The notes under the pieces were generated by a model. The model saw only the letters and a program-made list of their open reading frames with translations, did no database searches and was not told the DNA's origin. From Candidatus Aminicenantes bacterium (lineage in GTDB: Bacteria > Acidobacteriota > Aminicenantia > Aminicenantales > UBA4085), in NCBI GenBank assembly GCA_026393855.1, contig JAPKZJ010000100.1:1-46443 (forward strand): a stretch of 46,443 bases of DNA, read 5' to 3'. Below, in pieces: positions 41,567-46,443 of this stretch (position 1 is its first letter; each line of letters opens with the position of its first letter). The translations under genes and the position numbers were made by a program.

Positions 41567-43369
41567 ATGAACGAGCTGTCTTTCTATTGGCTCGGCAAGG
41601 CCGAGGCCAAGAGGCGATATCGGCCCCTCCTCAGCCTGCTGCCTTACATAGGCGCGATCGCCCTCGTCGACGTCGCGATTCTCTCCTTCTCGCTCGACAC
41701 GCCGGTCCTCTTTATCGCCCTGCTCGGTCCCCTGATCCTATCCGCCCTTTATCTCTCTCCCCCCGTACACCTCGCTCTGTCGCTCGTCTTCGTGCTCAAC
41801 GCAGCGATCCTTATCGCCCGCCTCCCCCTGTCGTCCGCGCCCTCCGCGACCGCGCTCTTCATCGCCGGCTGGCTGCCCTGCTTTTTCGCCGGACTCGCCT
41901 TACAGCGCCACCAGCGCCTCGATCTGGATTCCAGTTCCCGCCTGGTCCGGGAGCGCAACGCCCATATGCAGGCCGATCGCCTTTGGCATCGGAGCGAAGA
42001 ACAATGCCGCGTCCTGGCCGAGGCCATCCCCGACATCCTCTTCACGCTCGACCTAGACGGCCGGATCGCCTTTCTCAACGATGTCGCCGCGTCCCTCGGA
42101 ATCAAAATTCCTCCGGCTGAAGACGCGAGTCTCGCCGCGATCTTCCCGGCCCTCGAGTCTTCGCAGCGGAACTTGGTCGACGTCGCGCTCCGGTCCGCTA
42201 TGCCTTTCCAGATCGAGTTTCCCCATCTTCTGGACAACGGATTCGCCTGGTTCGACTTGCGGCTTTTCCCCGTCATCTCGCCCCCCGGCCGGGTGGACTA
42301 CGCATTCGGGGTCGTCCGGGACATCACGGCGCGGAAAGAGATCGAGCAAAAGCTTCTCCATTCCGAAAGCGCTTTCAAAAACCTGGCCGAGCACATGCGG
42401 GCGGGCGTCTATATTTTTCAAAACGGGTTTTTCCGCTATGTCAATCCCGAGTTCGGCCGCATGTTCGGGGCCTCGCCGGAGCAGATCGTCGGATCCCTCC
42501 CTCTATCGTCCTTCGTCCACCCCGATGACTACGCCCTGGTGGACACAAGCCTTGCCGCCCGCGTCTCCGGCGAGGAGGACCAACGGCGGTACGAGTTCCG
42601 CGCGCTGGCCGTGGACGGCCGTATATTTCCGGTCGAGGTCTTCAGCGCCCGGTACGAATGGAACGGTTTGCCGGCCGCCCTTGGCCTGATCATCGACGTC
42701 GGCACGCGAAAGAGTTTGGAGACCGACCTCCACGCCTCTCTCCTCGAGAAGGAGATCCTTCTCCGCGAAGTCCATCACCGGGTCAAGAACTGCCTGCAGG
42801 TCGCCTCCAGCCTCGTCGGCAGACACGCCGCATCCATTCCCGACCCGGCAGTGATCAAGGTGTTGCAGGATTGCCAGGCCCGGATTCGGGCCATGGCCAT
42901 TGTTCACGACAAGCTGTCTCGGTCGAAGTACGCGACGGACATCGAATTCCGGGCCTATTGCCTGGATCTGGCCCACTCCCTCTTCCGGGCTCTGGACATC
43001 GACGAACGGCGAATCGCCCTGAACATAGAGGGCGACGAATGCCTGATTGACACGACCGCGGCCGGGCCGTGCGGCCTCCTGGTCAACGAGCTGCTCACCA
43101 ACGCGCTCCTCCATGCCTTTCCGGACGGCCGCACCGGGACGATCACGATCGGCCTGCGCCGCTCTCCCGACCGCACGGTCGAGATCACGGTGGCCGACGA
43201 CGGTATCGGGTTGCCCTACGGCTTCGACATCATGACGGTCGAGGCCTTGGGAATGCAGATCGTCCGCGATCTCACGGCCCAATTGGACGGCGCCCTGGAC
43301 GTCGCCAACCAGCCGGGAGCGAGGTTCCGGCTGGTATTCAACGATAAAGCCTACTCCCGCAGAGTCTGA
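41567..43369 (+). CDS. Membrane PAS-PAS-HisKA_2 sensor histidine kinase
   Basis: A 600-residue sensor kinase. ATG 41567 is preferred over the ATG three bases earlier because GGAGGG then sits at six bases spacing. Residues ~20-115 contain four or five hydrophobic helices (LLSLLPYIGAIALVDVAIL, VLFIALLGPLILSALYL, LALSLVFVLNAAILI, TALFIAGWLPCFFAGLAL). Two PAS domains follow (about 145-265 with AIPDILFTLDLDGRIAFLN; about 270-395 with NGFFRYVNPEFGRMFG), the second with a PAC-like segment. The phosphoacceptor His is in EVHHRVKN near residue 403, in the HisKA_2 arrangement, and the ATPase has ELLTNALLHAFP (N-box) and VADDGIGLP (G1). No response regulator is adjacent, so it is an orphan within this window. 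Signal unknown. Confidence 0.9.
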   Translation: MNELSFYWLGKAEAKRRYRPLLSLLPYIGAIALVDVAILSFSLDTPVLFIALLGPLILSALYLSPPVHLALSLVFVLNAAILIARLPLSSAPSATALFIAGWLPCFFAGLALQRHQRLDLDSSSRLVRERNAHMQADRLWHRSEEQCRVLAEAIPDILFTLDLDGRIAFLNDVAASLGIKIPPAEDASLAAIFPALESSQRNLVDVALRSAMPFQIEFPHLLDNGFAWFDLRLFPVISPPGRVDYAFGVVRDITARKEIEQKLLHSESAFKNLAEHMRAGVYIFQNGFFRYVNPEFGRMFGASPEQIVGSLPLSSFVHPDDYALVDTSLAARVSGEEDQRRYEFRALAVDGRIFPVEVFSARYEWNGLPAALGLIIDVGTRKSLETDLHASLLEKEILLREVHHRVKNCLQVASSLVGRHAASIPDPAVIKVLQDCQARIRAMAIVHDKLSRSKYATDIEFRAYCLDLAHSLFRALDIDERRIALNIEGDECLIDTTAAGPCGLLVNELLTNALLHAFPDGRTGTITIGLRRSPDRTVEITVADDGIGLPYGFDIMTVEALGMQIVRDLTAQLDGALDVANQPGARFRLVFNDKAYSRRV

Positions 43370-43400
43370 AAGCTCCGGTGCCCAACGAAAAGAACGGAGG

Positions 43401-43790
43401 CTAGCGCGGCACCGCCGGGGGCGTCAATCGCATCCGGAACGGCTTGTCGCGGTCGCAGACCAGCCGGCCGTCGATGACCTCCAACTCCGCCGCCTGAAGG
43501 GCGGTGTGCCGGTTCGAGAAAGGCGAAACGCCGTCGCGCTCGGGCGCCTTCTCCGTGAACGGGTGCGTGAAGTAGATGATGTAGGCCTTCTCCCCGCAGA
43601 CGACGACGTCGGCATGCTTGCCGATGGTCCCGTCGCTGTTCCGAGTTCCGGACTTATCCAGGATCTTCCCCTGATAAGTCCACGTGTCGAGATTGTCGGA
43701 TCGATAGACGTCCAGCCCGCTATTGGGGTCCTTGATCAGCCAATTATGGCCTTTGAAACGACGCGAAGGATTTTCATGTATAGACCTTGA
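43401..43790 (-). pseudogene. C-terminal remnant of a five-bladed-propeller glycosidase (GH43/GH117-type)
   Basis: On the minus strand, the frame that continues straight after the radical SAM stop at 43791-43793 reads about 128 codons without interruption to TAG at 43401-43403, but has no usable start. The product ends in a glycosidase-like tail: HNWLIKDPNSGLDVYRSDN, GKILDKSGTRNSDGTIGKHADVVV, AYIIYFTHPFTEKAPERDG, and RHTALQAAELEV. The HADVVV plus IIYFTHP blocks are typical of the last blades of five-bladed-propeller glycosidases. The N-terminal ~200 residues are missing. It is therefore a truncated remnant, not a gene. Family identity (GH43, GH117 or GH130) is uncertain. Confidence 0.65.
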
Positions 43791-45749
43791 TCAAGTCTCC
43801 GGAATCTCGGAGAAACGCGACCAGAGCGCCTCCGGCGGGAAGTACTCGAACCCCAGCGGAACGGCCAGGCTGAGGATCTGGTCCTTCTCCTCGATGAGGA
43901 GATCAGCGTCCAGAAGCGGCTGAAGGACCGCTGGCAGGGCTTCCTCAGCCATCTCTCCCCCGGTTTCCGCGCCCAGCAGCCTCCGAAGATCGGATCGAGT
44001 CCGGATCTCTTCGCAGGCTTCGTAAGCCCGGCGCTGCAAGCCGGTTAGGACATGGACCGAGGTCGCGGCTCCGGGCCGGAAATCGCAGATGACGAGCCGG
44101 TCCGGTTCGTCGAGAGAGATGAGGGCGGAACCGGCCGCGGCTTGAGTCCATTGCCCGATGGCTTCGAGAAGCCTTGCCGTCAGAGGGGCGATGGACGGAT
44201 CGGTATCGTCGTCGGCGTCGAAATAATAGGCCAGATTCCGGATCGCGCTCTCGTCCAAACCCGAATAGATGAAGCGATAGAGGGGGGAAGGCCGCAAGTT
44301 GCGCAGCCCGAAGTCGGTTGGCCGCATCTGGAAGAGGCTGTAGCGGTCGATCCGAACCCGGCTGACCCTGGCCGGGGGGGTCAGATGGGAAATCGCCTTG
44401 AGAATCCGGAGGCCTTCCAGGTATTCCTCCGGCCGCTCGCCGGGCATGCCGTAGAGATAGTACCAGATCGGGAAGACCCCGAATTGTTTGCACCATTTCA
44501 GGAGTCGGACGTTCTGGAGCGGTGTGACGCCCTTCCTCATGCGCTTGAGCGCGGCCCGGCTGAGGCTCTCGATACCGGGCTGGATCTCCCGCAGGCCCGC
44601 CCGCCGGGCCGCCCGGACCTGGTCCTTCGTCAGGTCGGATCGGACATAGTAGAAGATCTCCGGCTGCAATCCGGACCGCTCGAGCAGGGGGAAGAACGTC
44701 TCCGGAAAGCTCTTGGGCAGAATGGTGTCGGCAGCCCGCAGGCTGCGGGTTCGGAAGCCGTACCGGTCGAGCATCGAGGCGAACTCCTCGAGCGCCCGGG
44801 GCGCCGATTTCTGGCGATAAGCCAGGGCGTTGACGTTGAGCCCGCAGAAAGCGCACTGGGATTTCTGGCCCCACCAGCAACCGCGCGAGGTTTCGACAAC
44901 CAGATGGAGCTTGCCGATTTCGGGATTCGGATAATGCTCGCGCTGGGCGAAGAAATCGTCGCCATCCGGGTATGGAAGCCCGTCGAGATCGGCGATCGTG
45001 GCTGCCGTCACGGCCGCGGGATCGGCCGTCTCCCGATGCAGGATGCCCGGAATATCTCCCGGAGATCGCTTCTCGAGGATGGCGGTCGCGAGAGCCGCGA
45101 ACACATCTTCCCCTTCTCCCAGGCAGACCGCATCGATGAACGGGAAAGCCTTGAATAAGGCCACCCCCATATCGCCCCGGCAGTTTCCCCCGCCGAAAGC
45201 GACGAAGATTCCGGGGTATTTTTCCTTTAGGCGCCGGGCCAAGCCGAGCGAAGAGATCAGCTGTTGGCATTGGCAAGAAAACCCGACGATTCGATACTCC
45301 TGCCAAGAGACTCTTTCCAGGCAGTCCTCGATGAATAGGGTCGCCTCTCGGCGGCACATCGCCAGCATCTGCTCGATTTCGATTCCGTCCTTCCGCTGGT
45401 AGTCTCCCGTATCCTCCTGAACCCGGCTCTCGGCGATCCGGCGAAGATAGCCGGAGTCCCTCGCCTCGTCCCGCCCCCACAGCGATTCCACAAACATCCA
45501 ATCGCCCGCCGCGGCATCCCGCGCCAGGAGGTCGAGCTCGCCGCAGGTCTCCAGGCCGATTCTCTCGGCAAAAGGAATGTTTAGATAGAGGTTGGCGCAA
45601 GGGATGTCATGCCTGGCGAGGTCGGCCTTGAGCAGGCTGATGCCCAGCGCGGGGCGATCCACAGCGAAGAGCGGCATGTTGACTAGGGCCACGGGCGCGG
45701 GAGCGATATCGGGAAAGAAGTTGTCGATGGGGTCGTTCACTCGGGGCAT
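43791..45749 (-). CDS. B12-binding radical SAM protein, RiPP-maturation type
   Basis: A 652-residue protein. Residues ~20-230 form a cobalamin-binding-like domain (IVGFSCQCQQLISSLGLARRL, FVAFGGGNCRGDMG, VCLGEGEDVFAAL). The radical SAM motif is Cys291-X7-Cys299-X2-Cys302 in SRGCWWGQKSQCAFCGLN, the GCWWG/C-X7-C-X2-C form of the bacteriocin/RiPP maturation family that C-methylates ribosomal peptides. The C-terminal third ends with a winged-helix-like module (VLTGLQRRAYEACEEIRT, LLDADLLIEEKDQILSLAVP) resembling a peptide recognition element. A paralogue lies 31 bp upstream, and no precursor peptide is in the window. No good ribosome-binding site: TTGACT (45784-45779) and CATAAT (45763-45758) form a poor-spacing promoter, suggesting a near-leaderless start. 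Confidence 0.86.
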   Translation of the reverse strand: MPRVNDPIDNFFPDIAPAPVALVNMPLFAVDRPALGISLLKADLARHDIPCANLYLNIPFAERIGLETCGELDLLARDAAAGDWMFVESLWGRDEARDSGYLRRIAESRVQEDTGDYQRKDGIEIEQMLAMCRREATLFIEDCLERVSWQEYRIVGFSCQCQQLISSLGLARRLKEKYPGIFVAFGGGNCRGDMGVALFKAFPFIDAVCLGEGEDVFAALATAILEKRSPGDIPGILHRETADPAAVTAATIADLDGLPYPDGDDFFAQREHYPNPEIGKLHLVVETSRGCWWGQKSQCAFCGLNVNALAYRQKSAPRALEEFASMLDRYGFRTRSLRAADTILPKSFPETFFPLLERSGLQPEIFYYVRSDLTKDQVRAARRAGLREIQPGIESLSRAALKRMRKGVTPLQNVRLLKWCKQFGVFPIWYYLYGMPGERPEEYLEGLRILKAISHLTPPARVSRVRIDRYSLFQMRPTDFGLRNLRPSPLYRFIYSGLDESAIRNLAYYFDADDDTDPSIAPLTARLLEAIGQWTQAAAGSALISLDEPDRLVICDFRPGAATSVHVLTGLQRRAYEACEEIRTRSDLRRLLGAETGGEMAEEALPAVLQPLLDADLLIEEKDQILSLAVPLGFEYFPPEALWSRFSEIPET

Positions 45750-45780
45750 GTCGGGAAATTATGCCATCGCAGGGACGGAG

Positions 45781-46443
45781 TCAAGGCTGGAGAACGGGAA
45801 AGAGATCGGAGACCTCCGCCATGCGGGGCCAGACGGGCTCGGGGGGGAAATACTCGAAGCCCAGCGGGACGGCCAGGCTGAGATACCGGCCGTTCTCCTC
45901 GATCATCAAGCCGTGCTCCAGCAGAGGGGCCGCGAGCGAGACCAGGTCCTCGTCTTTCGCCTCCCGTCCCCGATCGGCGGACAGAAGCTTCCGCAGGTAC
46001 GCGCCGCTCCGGATCTGATCACAGGCCTCATAGATCCGGCGCTGGGAACCGGTCAGGATAAAGAGGGGCTTGCGGGCGCAGGGGCGGAAATCGCAGATCA
46101 AAAGCCGTTCCCCTTCCTCCAGCGAAAACAAGGCGGATCGCCCGGCCTGCTCGGTCCAGTCCCGAACGGCCAGGAGGAGGTCCCGGGAGCGGGCCTCGAG
46201 ATCGTCCTGCGCCGCGAATTCGCCGACGAAATAATAGGCCAGCTCTTGGAGGGCCTGTTCGTCCAAGCCCGGGTAGACATGCCGATAGAAGGGCGAAGGG
46301 CGGAGGTTGCGCAGACCGAAGTCCGCGGGGCGGGCGAGATGAGGGCTGAAGCGGTCGAGGCGGATGGGCCTGGCTTCGTAAGGCGGCTGAAGATGCGATA
46401 TCAGGGGGATGAGACGGAGCGGACGCCGATAGTCGCCGGCCTT
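45781..46443 (-). CDS. Second RiPP-type B12-binding radical SAM protein, partial
   Basis: The last ~220 residues of a paralogue of the preceding gene; the reading frame is open to the window edge. Shared blocks: DFGLRNLRPSPFYRHVYPGLDE, LAYYF, RLLICDFRP, LTGSQRRIYEACDQIR, and the terminal YLSLAVPLGFEYFPPEPVW. The catalytic C-X7-C-X2-C motif and the B12-binding domain would be beyond the window, so activity cannot be checked. Protein-level similarity to the downstream copy is high over the whole overlap, indicating tandem duplication. It is upstream in the same orientation and probably the first of the two genes in one operon. Confidence 0.85.
   Translation of the reverse strand, partial: KAGDYRRPLRLIPLISHLQPPYEARPIRLDRFSPHLARPADFGLRNLRPSPFYRHVYPGLDEQALQELAYYFVGEFAAQDDLEARSRDLLLAVRDWTEQAGRSALFSLEEGERLLICDFRPCARKPLFILTGSQRRIYEACDQIRSGAYLRKLLSADRGREAKDEDLVSLAAPLLEHGLMIEENGRYLSLAVPLGFEYFPPEPVWPRMAEVSDLFPVLQP

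Noticed and set aside
43945-45600. 551-residue minus-strand reading frame within the radical SAM gene
   Set aside because: Shifted-frame shadow, arginine-rich, no motif; the 652-residue frame has the cysteine motif.
1-46443. CRISPR arrays, rRNA genes, intact transposases or integrases
   Set aside because: None seen: no regularly spaced repeats, no rRNA-like tracts, no transposase or integrase motifs.

Overview
The window is a high-GC, Gram-negative-type bacterial chromosome segment: four proteins with outer-membrane or lipoprotein architecture, many Sec signal peptides, and sigma70-like promoters (TTGxxx-17-TATAAT types). Gene content (Gld-type ABC exporter with a DUF4340 partner, a flavodiiron protein, many secreted hydrolases, GH106-like glycosidases, a DUF5117-type zinc metalloprotease, an SPFH protein) would fit an anaerobic or microaerobic, polymer-scavenging Acidobacteriota/Aminicenantota-like lineage. 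That placement is an inference from gene content and base composition only; there is no rRNA gene or ribosomal-protein marker to confirm it.

Layout. 4-4624 (+): four tightly coupled genes for a Gld-type ABC system (ATPase, permease, GldG-like protein, DUF4340 protein). 4637-7369: three outer-membrane beta-barrel-like proteins, the first and third clear paralogues. 7371-12651: MutY, which overlaps tail-to-tail with a sialidase-like protein; a secreted unknown; a divergent DHH/MYG1-like protein; and a PHB-depolymerase-type esterase. 12658-21232 (-): a flavodiiron protein with its own promoter, preceded by a compact six-gene run in the order of transcription DUF1846, Yip1-like, six-hairpin glycosidase, MFS, DUF985 cupin, MBL-fold hydrolase. 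21504-26477 (+): acyl-ACP thioesterase, a large double alpha/beta-hydrolase, and a URO-D-like protein. 26583-30148 (-): a GH106-like lipoprotein and a small MORN/YwqK-like protein, followed by tRNA-Ser(GCT). 30643-31765 (+): an SPFH - ribbon-helix-helix - 26-residue membrane peptide operon behind a near-perfect palindromic operator. 31858-41173 (+): five hydrolase and oxidoreductase genes (C45 lipoprotein, aldo/keto reductase, zinc metalloprotease, second GH106-like protein, class-C beta-lactamase-fold hydrolase). 41567-43369 (+): an orphan PAS/HisKA_2 histidine kinase. 43401-46443 (-): a glycosidase remnant and two tandem B12-binding radical SAM proteins of the RiPP-maturation (C-X7-C-X2-C) type, the second running off the window.

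How the genes work together. Much of the region looks like a periplasmic and outer-membrane nutrient-scavenging set: glycosidases (GH106-like twice, sialidase-like, six-hairpin), esterases, proteases, barrel proteins and an exporter. Small intergenic palindromes are common, including two 84-bp elements with 11-15 bp terminal inverted repeats (25239-25322 and 30328-30411). The two most unusual units are the SPFH-RHH-micropeptide operon, whose encoded regulator very probably binds its own promoter palindrome, and the tandem RiPP radical SAM pair, which marks the edge of a peptide-modification cluster extending beyond the window.
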